In this document: positions 1-4,840 of the stretch, in pieces
Layout: every line of letters begins with the position of its first letter
Position numbering within the stretch: position 1 is the first letter of the stretch
Assembly: GCA_003662715.1 (NCBI GenBank)
Contig: QMYO01000109.1
Location: forward strand, 1-6,166
Direction: 5' to 3'
Source: Candidatus Bathyarchaeota archaeon
GTDB taxonomy: Archaea > Thermoproteota > Bathyarchaeia > Bathyarchaeales > Bathyarchaeaceae
Length of the DNA stretch: 6,166 bases
Made by a program: the position numbers and the translations under genes
Notes under the pieces: generated by a model
The model's input: the letters and a program-made list of their open reading frames with translations, nothing else
Told to the model about the DNA's origin: nothing
Database searches by the model: none

Positions 1-878
1 GGTATGATCCTCGCCTTGAATTGGCTGGTAGAGACGTGGTTGCACGAGCTAACGCCACGGAAATTCTTGAAGGGAGGGGAACGCCTCACGGGGGCGTTTA
101 CCTCAGCATATCGCATATAGATGCTAGCATAATTGAGGATCGGCTTAAAACGATGTTAAGACAGTTTTTGGATACCGGTGTAGATATACGAAAGGAACCT
201 ATGGAAGTTGCTCCAACAGCTCATCATCTTATGGGAGGGCTTATGATTAACGAAGAAGCGGCAACTGATCTCAAGGGGTTGTGGGCTGCTGGAGAGGTTA
301 CTGGAGGGATTCAGGGAGGAAATCGTCTTGGAGGAAATGCGCTGGCGGATACTCAGGTTTTTGGAAAAATTGCTGGAGAAAACGCTGCAAAATATGCTCA
401 GAAGATGGAAAAGCCTTCTATAGATTTGGCTCAGGTGGAAAATGAAATCGAACATGCGCAAAGCTTCTTAGAAAGAAAAGAAGGAATAAGACCCGTTCAG
501 GTAAGAACCAAACTTGCCAATCTGATGTGGGATAAGGTTGGCATCTTTCGAACAGGAAAGGAACTTCAAGAAGCTGTCTTAGAAATTGAGAGAATGCAGA
601 GGGAGGATATACCTCGACTCTACGTTATGGGTAAGGGGACCAGATATAATCATGAGTGGATTAAAGCGTTTGAGGTGGAAAACATGGTTCTTACTTCTGA
701 AATGATAGCAAGGGCAGCGCTTATGAGGGAGGAGACAAGGGGCGCCCATTACCGAAAGGATTTTCCAAAGACCGACAACGAAAACTGGTTTGTAAACATT
801 GTGATAAAGCAAGAAAATGGCAAGATGACGTTCAGGAAGGTGCCCGTAGTTGTGACTTTACTAAAGCCGGAGGTATAA
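1..878 (+). CDS. tfrA: Fumarate reductase / succinate dehydrogenase flavoprotein, TfrA type (C-terminal part)
   Basis: The gene enters from the left edge: the frame is open from base 3 ([13 protein letters not shown]...), so the TTG at 21 is an internal Leu codon and not a start. About 291 residues of a protein usually near 550 are visible; the N-terminal FAD-binding Rossmann part is missing. Family landmarks follow in order: the [11 protein letters not shown] segment with the conserved catalytic-type Arg, [17 protein letters not shown] with the substrate-binding His, GLWAAGE followed by [10 protein letters not shown] with the second substrate-binding Arg and FAD contacts, and the C-terminal [12 protein letters not shown] signature. 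The enzyme family interconverts fumarate and succinate. L-aspartate oxidase is a related alternative, but the next gene, 2 bases downstream, is an iron-sulfur subunit of the TfrB type, which makes a fumarate reductase the better call. Thiol (CoM/CoB) specificity is inferred from TfrB and is not visible in this subunit. Confidence 0.88.
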   Translation, partial: YDPRLELAGRDVVARANATEILEGRGTPHGGVYLSISHIDASIIEDRLKTMLRQFLDTGVDIRKEPMEVAPTAHHLMGGLMINEEAATDLKGLWAAGEVTGGIQGGNRLGGNALADTQVFGKIAGENAAKYAQKMEKPSIDLAQVENEIEHAQSFLERKEGIRPVQVRTKLANLMWDKVGIFRTGKELQEAVLEIERMQREDIPRLYVMGKGTRYNHEWIKAFEVENMVLTSEMIARAALMREETRGAHYRKDFPKTDNENWFVNIVIKQENGKMTFRKVPVVVTLLKPEV

Positions 879-880
879 AA

Positions 881-2428
881 ATGGCTAAGACAGTTAAAAT
901 AAAGGTTTTCCGATATGACCCAGACGTCGACAAGGAACCACATTATGAAACTTATGAGGTTCCTTACTCTGAAGGATGGATGGTGCTAGATGCTTTAAAT
1001 TACATCTATGAAAACATTGATGGTACCCTTGCATATCGATGGTCTTGTCGAGCAGGACAATGTGGGTCTTGTGCGGTTATAATAAATGGGAAGCCTAAGA
1101 TAGCGTGTCGAACAGCGCTGGAAAAGGAAAAAGAAACTACGATTACGCCGCTTTTGCAGTTTCCAGTTATAAAAGACCTGGTTGTAGACTTAGAAAGGGG
1201 ACTGCGAAGAATCGAGCGGATGCGTCCTTATGTGGAGAGGGTTAAGAAGGCGCCTAGACCTGAAATAATGACTGCGGAAGCCATTGAGCCGATAAAGGAG
1301 CTTCGCGAATGCATTGAATGCTGGTCATGCATCGCGGCGTGTCCCGCGGTTGCGGAGGCTTGGCAGGAATTTTCTGGTCCTATGTATCATGCTAAATTTG
1401 CGCGGCTTCAGTTTGATGCGAGAGATGTGGAGGACCGTGTGAAGATGGCTTTCATTGAAGGGCTGTATAAGTGTACCACTTGCAAGGCATGTGTGGAAGT
1501 TTGTCCTAAAGAAATTGAGATTCCTGAAAAAGCCATTGAAAAGATGAGAGCTATTGCTGTCAAGACGGGGCTAGGACCTTTACCAGGACATGCGGAATAT
1601 ACGAGTAGAGCGATTAAATTCGGCAGGACCGTTGATAAGATAGGAACTTCTTTGTTGGAGATGGTTAAAACTGGCTATGCTGCAAGAGTGAAGAATCCGA
1701 AGGACACGGTGGGATATTTCCCCGGTTGTCTAACCGACTATCGGCTTCAGGAGGTGGGTAAAGCCATCATAGAGGTCCTAACAAAGAATGATATTGAAGT
1801 CGTTGTGCCTTCTGAATTCACCTGTTGTGGCTCACCTCTTCTCAGAGCTGGTTTAGTTGATGAAGTAAAGGAAAATCTTGCACCCAAAAACGTGGAAATC
1901 CTTGAAGCTCTAGGTGTCAAAACCATTGTTACGGGCTGTCCTGGATGTGGTATGACGATAAAACGAGATTACCCTGAATTAATTGGGAGGGAACTGGGAT
2001 TCGAAATAATGCATGTTTCGCAATATTTGGCTAGGAAGGTAGACTTAAACGTGAAAGATATGGTGCCGGTCAATGTTAAGGCTACGATTCATAATCCTTG
2101 CCACTTAAATAGAGGTCTAGATGCGCCTGATGATTTGAAAAATGTCATGAGTAAAATATCTGGTGTTAAGCTGGTTGAGATGGAAGAAGCTGACAGATGC
2201 TGTGGTGCTGGGGGTGGTGTGCGTGCTGGTGAACGCCCCATATCAATGATGATGGCTAGACGGAAGGGAGAATTCATCATAAACTCTGGCGCTGAAGCTT
2301 GCGTTACGCAATGTCCCTTCTGCTACATCCAACTGCGGGATATTTTGAAACAGTTGGGTTATGAGCAGATTAAGGTCTATGACCTAGCAGATTTGTTGGT
2401 TAAGTCCTATAGAGGCGAAAAACTCTAA
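881..2428 (+). CDS. tfrB: Fumarate reductase iron-sulfur subunit TfrB: SdhB-like domain fused to HdrB-like CCG domain
   Basis: This 515-residue electron-transfer subunit would pass electrons between the TfrA flavin and a thiol/disulfide-type site. Residues 1-110 are a plant-type ferredoxin domain with [2Fe-2S] ligands C56, C61, C64 and C76. Residues 140-225 carry two CxxCxxCxxxCP motifs (C144/147/150/154 and C198/201/204/208). Residues 276-515 hold two complete CCG modules, C-x31-CC-x36-CPGC (C283, C315/316, C353/356) and C-x32-CC-x36-CPFC (C407, C440/441, C478/481), the ligand pattern of non-cubane [4Fe-4S] clusters in HdrB. This SdhB-HdrB fusion is the hallmark of methanogen thiol:fumarate reductase subunit B. 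The ATG start is set by GGAGGT at 869-874, which overlaps the tfrA 3' end, so the two genes are probably co-transcribed and translationally linked. No transmembrane segment or anchor gene is visible, so a soluble enzyme is likely. The real electron donor (CoM-SH/CoB-SH or another) cannot be read from the sequence. Confidence 0.9.
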   Translation: MAKTVKIKVFRYDPDVDKEPHYETYEVPYSEGWMVLDALNYIYENIDGTLAYRWSCRAGQCGSCAVIINGKPKIACRTALEKEKETTITPLLQFPVIKDLVVDLERGLRRIERMRPYVERVKKAPRPEIMTAEAIEPIKELRECIECWSCIAACPAVAEAWQEFSGPMYHAKFARLQFDARDVEDRVKMAFIEGLYKCTTCKACVEVCPKEIEIPEKAIEKMRAIAVKTGLGPLPGHAEYTSRAIKFGRTVDKIGTSLLEMVKTGYAARVKNPKDTVGYFPGCLTDYRLQEVGKAIIEVLTKNDIEVVVPSEFTCCGSPLLRAGLVDEVKENLAPKNVEILEALGVKTIVTGCPGCGMTIKRDYPELIGRELGFEIMHVSQYLARKVDLNVKDMVPVNVKATIHNPCHLNRGLDAPDDLKNVMSKISGVKLVEMEEADRCCGAGGGVRAGERPISMMMARRKGEFIINSGAEACVTQCPFCYIQLRDILKQLGYEQIKVYDLADLLVKSYRGEKL

Positions 2429-2430
2429 AC

Positions 2431-2441
2431 TTTCTTTTTTT
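2431..2441 (+). terminator. Oligo-T tract after tfrB
   Basis: The sequence TTTCTTTTTTT begins 2 bases after the tfrB stop codon. Archaeal RNA polymerase often terminates at U-rich stretches without a hairpin, so this is a plausible end for the tfrAB transcript. A separate TATA-like box 40 bases later supports a transcript boundary here. Confidence 0.55.
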
Positions 2442-2480
2442 GTGAGGAAAATTAATAGGCGCTCCGCAATCTTTACGAAG

Positions 2481-2488
2481 CTTTTATA
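2481..2488 (+). promoter_or_regulatory. Putative TATA box for the winged-helix gene
   Basis: CTTTTATA lies about 44 bases upstream of the ATG at 2529. Archaeal transcription usually starts about 25 bases after the TATA centre, which would give a leader of roughly 15-20 bases. That leader would hold the modest Shine-Dalgarno GAGG at 2517-2520. The location just after a T-tract supports an independent promoter. Confidence 0.5.
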
Positions 2489-2528
2489 CTTTTTGTATTG
2501 TAAGTAATTGTTTAATGAGGCCCTTTAA

Positions 2529-2786
2529 ATGGTTCGTGTGCGGAAGGGTGCGGCTCAAATTAGGTTTGAAATTTTGGAGTTTTTGTTCTATAATAGTGGG
2601 CCTCAGTTGCGTACTCATGTTTGGCGGAGAGCTACAACTCTTTCTTATGACGATTTCTTGAAGCATCTGGCGTATCTTAAGGAGAAGGAGCTTGTAAAGG
2701 AAACGGATGATGGATGTTGTCGGTTGACTGGTAAGGGAAGGAGGCTCTATAATGAGTTGCGGAAATCTTTGCCATCTATACTTTAG
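2529..2786 (+). CDS. Small winged helix-turn-helix transcriptional regulator
   Basis: The 85-residue protein looks like a single archaeal winged-helix domain. A basic N-terminus (residues 1-9) is followed by helix 1 (about 9-22, IRFEILEFLFYN), a second helix around 28-36, a recognition-type helix (39-53, SYDDFLKHLAYLKEKE), a short beta wing (54-68, LVKETDDGCCRLTGKG) and a final helix ending in RRLYNELRKSL. The LTGKG segment before the last helix is typical of small archaeal wHTH proteins, including the ArnR1-like group. It presumably binds DNA as a dimer; the target is unknown. No ligand-binding or membrane domain is attached, but a two-helix membrane protein is encoded 52 bases downstream. 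The ATG is preceded by GAGG at 2517-2520. The call to the fold is good; the specific role is unassigned. Confidence 0.8.
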   Translation: MVRVRKGAAQIRFEILEFLFYNSGPQLRTHVWRRATTLSYDDFLKHLAYLKEKELVKETDDGCCRLTGKGRRLYNELRKSLPSIL

Positions 2787-2791
2787 GTTTT

Positions 2792-2808
2792 GTTCATTTT
2801 TGGTGAAC
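2792..2808 (+). terminator. Small hairpin with T5 loop after the winged-helix gene
   Basis: GTTCA at 2792-2796 pairs with TGAAC at 2804-2808 around the loop TTTTTGG, starting 5 bases after the stop codon. The five T residues could serve as an archaeal terminator, though five T is short. The core TCATTTTTGGTG (2794-2805) occurs again at 3228-3239, just after the next gene. Confidence 0.3.
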
Positions 2809-2838
2809 CATCCTTATGAATGTCTTTAATAAAAGATT

Positions 2839-3216
2839 ATGTGGAGAAAAAGGAATATGGGTGAAAAAGAGTCTGAGAAGCCGTATTTGGTAAGGTCGTT
2901 ACATGATTTTCTTACAGAATTAGACAAAGAGTGGGTTAAATTTAGAACTGGCTCCCTAATAGGCATGATTGCTTCGGGCGTTCTACTCCTAGTGTTTTTG
3001 AATCCGCGTTTTCTGTTGTTAATTCGCAAGCCGCCTCGATGGACCTTTGTTGACCTCATTCTGTTACTATTCATCGCAGCGTTCCTAATCTACAGCATAT
3101 ACGCTCTTTTTGCACAGTATCAATTTTTTAATAGGTGGGAGCGTCGTATTGGGCTTCTTTTACACATTGAAGAGGAGTTGCTCAGCAAGAAGCTGGAGGA
3201 AAAAGGCTCAAAATAG
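2839..3216 (+). CDS. Small protein with two predicted membrane helices, function unknown
   Basis: I do not recognise a named family. The 125-residue product has a polar, charged N-terminus (1-38), a hydrophobic segment at about 39-60 (SLIGMIASGVLLLVFL...), a short basic proline-containing turn (RKPPRW, 63-68), a second hydrophobic segment at about 70-94 (VDLILLLFIAAFLIYSIYALF), and a charged helical tail from residue 99 to 125 that could form a coiled coil. It is likely an inner-membrane hairpin protein. The start is uncertain. ATG 2839 gives 125 residues. ATG 2857 gives 119 (MGEKESEKP...) and has GGAG at 2843-2846 ten bases upstream; a TTTAATAA at 2824-2831 would place a transcript start near 2855 and favour 2857 as nearly leaderless. 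It follows the winged-helix gene on the same strand, which suggests a regulator and membrane-partner pair, but this is only inference. Confidence 0.6.
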   Translation: MWRKRNMGEKESEKPYLVRSLHDFLTELDKEWVKFRTGSLIGMIASGVLLLVFLNPRFLLLIRKPPRWTFVDLILLLFIAAFLIYSIYALFAQYQFFNRWERRIGLLLHIEEELLSKKLEEKGSK

Positions 3217-3227
3217 GCTATTTCTAC

Positions 3228-3239
3228 TCATTTTTGGTG
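3228..3239 (+). repeat. Second copy of TCATTTTTGGTG after a stop codon
   Basis: This 12-base sequence is identical to 2794-2805. Each copy sits 7-11 bases after a stop codon and contains T5, so both may be weak terminators. Unlike the first copy, this one lacks the flanking hairpin arms. Confidence 0.3.
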
Positions 3240-3260
3240 CATATTAAGGGTGCGTCTCCC

Positions 3261-3268
3261 TTTATTAA
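3261..3268 (+). promoter_or_regulatory. Putative TATA box for the 3319 gene
   Basis: TTTATTAA is a good match to an archaeal TATA box. Transcription would start near 3290, giving a leader of about 28 bases that contains the strong ribosome site at 3304-3310. This location is inside an upstream extension of the reading frame (GTG 3250), which argues that the extension is not translated. Confidence 0.45.
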
Positions 3269-3303
3269 GAGAAAATCCAGAGGATTATCCACTTATCATG
3301 GAA

Positions 3304-3310
3304 GGAGGTG
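3304..3310 (+). promoter_or_regulatory. Strong Shine-Dalgarno site deciding the start at 3319
   Basis: GGAGGTG lies 8 bases before ATG 3319, close to ideal complementarity with the 16S rRNA tail. It decides for ATG 3319 over the in-frame GTG at 3250, and places a hydrophobic signal or anchor segment exactly at the N-terminus. Confidence 0.75.
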
Positions 3311-3318
3311 AAGAAAAC

Positions 3319-3807
3319 ATGAAGTTGAAACTAAAAGTTTTCGCTGTGGCGTTAGTAACTGTTGCTGTTGCAAGCGCGTTGTTGTATATGCCATTAACCA
3401 ATGCTTTTCATCCAGAGGCTTCAGACGTTGAATGTGCAGATGCGTATAGGTGTAGACATCGGCTCAGAGCTAGGCTGGGTTTGTGGTTTCTGAATCATTC
3501 TGAGCCAGTGGTGGTGGAGGGAACTGCTGTAACGTTGCTTAAGGGCATGCTCGTAGTAAACGTTGCTGAAGGACAGATAAGGGCTCATTTGCCGCAGGAA
3601 TGGATTGTTGACGAAGAGTCAATGGTGAGAGAAGAGCTCTTTGAAAGTGGCTATTTGAGTTTGGGCGAAGACATAACTGTTAAGGCGTTGAGGGGAGATA
3701 TAATTGATAAGGAAGGACTCCGCATTTACTTGTTGCTGGGCTACGAGATTATAGATGAATCTGGTGTTCATGCGTATGCTGTTTTGCCTTTCAACATAGA
3801 GACCTAG
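3319..3807 (+). CDS. Membrane-anchored or secreted beta-rich protein, function unknown
   Basis: The start at ATG 3319 (162 residues) is chosen because of the GGAGGTG ribosome site and because it leaves a classic N-terminus: the basic stretch KLKLK, then a hydrophobic core to about residue 30 (VFAVALVTVAVASALLYMP). This is a signal peptide or a single membrane anchor. No lipobox cysteine is present near the cleavage region. Two cysteines (C39, C45) in ECADAYRC could pair outside the cell. From about residue 63 the sequence alternates short hydrophobic and polar runs (VVVEGTAVTLLKGMLVVNV, then GQIRAHLPQEWIV, then DITVKALRGDII). That pattern suggests a small beta-barrel, OB-like fold ending in GYEIIDESGVHAYAVLPFNIE. 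The fold assignment is a visual guess. The gene probably has its own promoter at 3261-3268. No function is assigned. Confidence 0.72.
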   Translation: MKLKLKVFAVALVTVAVASALLYMPLTNAFHPEASDVECADAYRCRHRLRARLGLWFLNHSEPVVVEGTAVTLLKGMLVVNVAEGQIRAHLPQEWIVDEESMVREELFESGYLSLGEDITVKALRGDIIDKEGLRIYLLLGYEIIDESGVHAYAVLPFNIET

Positions 3808-3834
3808 GCTAACGTCCATGCTATATCTGGTAGT

Positions 3835-3897
3835 TTTGTCGGACAAAGAGAGAGTCTCTGATTTGTTGAACAACACCGTTTTTTCTTTGTTCAACAA
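3835..3897. promoter_or_regulatory. Cluster of three TTGTYNRACAA palindromes (operator-like)
   Basis: Three 11-base odd-centred perfect palindromes share one consensus: TTGTCGGACAA (3836-3846, extended by one pair to 3835-3847), TTGTTGAACAA (3863-3873) and TTGTTCAACAA (3887-3897). Their centres, 3841, 3868 and 3892, are 27 and 24 bases apart. A different palindrome, AGAGAGTCTCT (3849-3859), lies between the first two. The second and third copies are reverse complements of each other, so they could also form an 11-bp hairpin with a 13-base loop containing T6 (3879-3884), which may act as a terminator for the 3319 gene. Palindromes with a single central base suit dimeric DNA-binding proteins better than self-hairpins. 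The cluster begins 28 bases after the stop of the 3319 gene and about 150-220 bases before the promoter at 4048. The binding protein is unknown. Confidence 0.5.
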
Positions 3898-3920
3898 TGA
3901 TGACTCACTGAACCCGTATT

Positions 3921-3986
3921 AAGTTCCTGCATAGGTTACGTTGTACGTCGCCATCGCAGGTTCCAATCTTGCCAAGAACTTTTTTT
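3921..3986 (+). ncRNA. Candidate small structured RNA with tRNA T-arm-like hairpin
   Basis: Three helices nest without conflict. P1 pairs AAGTTCCTG (3921-3929) with CAAGAACTT (3973-3981): nine positions, one C-A mismatch. P2 is a hairpin at 3934-3952: two G-C pairs, one U-G pair, one mismatch, then ACGU/ACGU around UGU. P3 is at 3956-3972: GCAGG pairs with CTTGC around the 7-base loop TTCCAAT. P3 abuts P1 with no linker, exactly as a tRNA T-stem abuts the acceptor stem, and its loop resembles a T-loop except for C where a purine is expected. A T7 tract (3980-3986) ends it. There is no D-arm-like hairpin and no 7-base anticodon loop, so this is not a normal tRNA. It may be a degenerate tRNA, a tRNA-like RNA, a structured terminator or chance. 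No clear TATA box precedes it. Confidence 0.3.
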
Positions 3987-4047
3987 ATCAAACAATATTA
4001 CAACAAAAAATGGGAAGCGCTGAGGGGATATCTCTGCTTCATAAAGG

Positions 4048-4054
4048 TTTAATA
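4048..4054 (+). promoter_or_regulatory. Putative TATA box for the CBS/zinc-ribbon gene
   Basis: TTTAATA sits about 43 bases before ATG 4095, predicting a start near 4076 and a short leader that still contains GGAGG at 4080-4084. A purine-rich AAAGG directly upstream could act as a BRE. The 9-base AAGGTTTAA here (4044-4052) recurs at 4830-4838 before the second CBS gene. Confidence 0.5.
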
Positions 4055-4094
4055 CATCCTTGATTACTGTTTCATTATTGGAGGACAATTAGCT

Positions 4095-4679
4095 ATGGCT
4101 GAAATGGGCATCAGAACGCGGATGCTAGTGAAAGACATTATGACTAGTCCAGTCATCACAATTGATGAGGATGCTAGCGTCGATAAGGCTGCGCAACTGA
4201 TGGCAGAGCACAATTTAGGCTGCATCATCATAACTAGCAAGAAGGGAAAAAAGCCGCTGGGCATAATCACTGAGAGAGATCTTGTTACACGGGTGTTAGC
4301 CAAAAACGCCAAGGCAAGTAAGCTAACCGCCAAAGATGTGATGACCACGCCCCTCATCACCGTAGACCCTGATGCAACCTTAAGCGAAGCCGCTAGAAGA
4401 ATGAGTCGACTTAACATTCGGAGAATGGGTGTCGTATACAAAGGGAATCTGGTTGGAATAGTCTCCAGCAAAGACATCCTAGCCATAACACCTGAACTCA
4501 TAGAGATAATGCAGGAAAAAGCACGTCTTGAAGGAGGAGCCGCGGCTAGAGAAGACCTTGAACGCCCTCCCTTAGCAGGATATTGCGACCAATGTGGACA
4601 GTGGAGTGATGACCTTCAAGAGACTGAGGGCAGCTTCCTCTGCGAGGAATGTCGAATAGAACTTGGCTCCGAATACTGA
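4095..4679 (+). CDS. Two-CBS-domain protein with C-terminal zinc ribbon
   Basis: The 194-residue protein starts at ATG 4095, with GGAGG at 4080-4084. CBS domain 1 spans about residues 11-70 (VKDIMTSPVITIDEDASVDKA... PLGIITERDLVTRVL) and CBS domain 2 about 78-133 (AKDVMTTPLITVDPDATLSEA... LVGIVSSKDILAI). Together they form one Bateman module. The GIITERD and GIVSSKD motifs contain the Asp that usually contacts ribose in nucleotide-binding CBS pairs, so adenine nucleotides (AMP/ADP/ATP) or SAM are reasonable ligands. A linker helix leads to a compact zinc ribbon with C164, C167, C183 and C186 (CxxC-x15-CxxC). The ribbon could bind nucleic acid or a protein partner. No catalytic domain is present, so a sensor or regulatory role is inferred. 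Its partner is unknown; another CBS gene follows 161 bases downstream on the same strand. Confidence 0.88.
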   Translation: MAEMGIRTRMLVKDIMTSPVITIDEDASVDKAAQLMAEHNLGCIIITSKKGKKPLGIITERDLVTRVLAKNAKASKLTAKDVMTTPLITVDPDATLSEAARRMSRLNIRRMGVVYKGNLVGIVSSKDILAITPELIEIMQEKARLEGGAAAREDLERPPLAGYCDQCGQWSDDLQETEGSFLCEECRIELGSEY

Positions 4680-4826
4680 GAGGACGACTGTTTGCATGTG
4701 CCAGAAGGGATAGTTCAAAAACACTCTCTATATCTATTGATAAAATTGTTATTCGCGCCCAAGTCGCCCATAGCCAAATCACATGTTCCTTTCCAATCGT
4801 TATGAGTAGAGTATATCCCTTTAACT

Positions 4827-4833
4827 AGGAAGG
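4827..4833 (+). promoter_or_regulatory. Shine-Dalgarno site supporting the TTG start at 4841
   Basis: AGGAAGG lies 7 bases before TTG 4841. An in-frame stop (TAG 4826-4828) closes the frame upstream, so TTG 4841 is the earliest start. A TATA-like GTATATC at 4811-4817 is so close that it would give an almost leaderless RNA lacking this site, so the true promoter may be farther upstream, for example CTATATCTA at 4728-4736. Confidence 0.5.
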
Positions 4834-4840
4834 TTTAACA

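Noticed and set aside
21..23. TTG as the start of the first gene
   Set aside because: The frame is open back to base 3 and the upstream residues (YDPRLE) match the family, so the gene continues from outside the window.
156..461. Minus-strand 101-codon frame opposite tfrA
   Set aside because: It lies opposite conserved flavoprotein motifs and its Ser/Phe-rich composition is typical of an antisense shadow.
3250..3318. GTG 3250 as the start of the membrane-anchored protein gene
   Set aside because: It overlaps the likely TATA box, lacks a ribosome site, and would put 23 polar residues before a textbook signal/anchor; ATG 3319 has GGAGGTG at ideal spacing.
3619..3897. Minus-strand 92-codon frame starting in the palindrome region
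   Set aside because: Most of it is antisense to the 3319 gene, with no domain and no convincing ribosome site.
3863..3897. A dif/Xer recombination site (two 11-base arms)
   Set aside because: Dif sites have arms separated by about 6 bases and a different sequence; here the spacer is 13 and the motif occurs three times.
3908..3980. Standard full-length tRNA gene
   Set aside because: Only the T-arm and an acceptor-like stem can be drawn. No 5' strand matching CAAGAAC exists at normal tRNA distance, and no D-arm or 7-base anticodon loop is present.
4064..4501. Open frame of 145 codons on the minus strand opposite the two-CBS gene
   Set aside because: It is antisense to well-conserved CBS domains and shows no recognisable domain; its composition is that of a mirrored coding frame.
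4695..4785. CATGTG (4695-4700) and CACATG (4780-4785) as a long-range stem
   Set aside because: Six pairs about 80 bases apart are expected by chance and no supporting inner helix is visible. Nothing else convincing was seen in 4680-4810.
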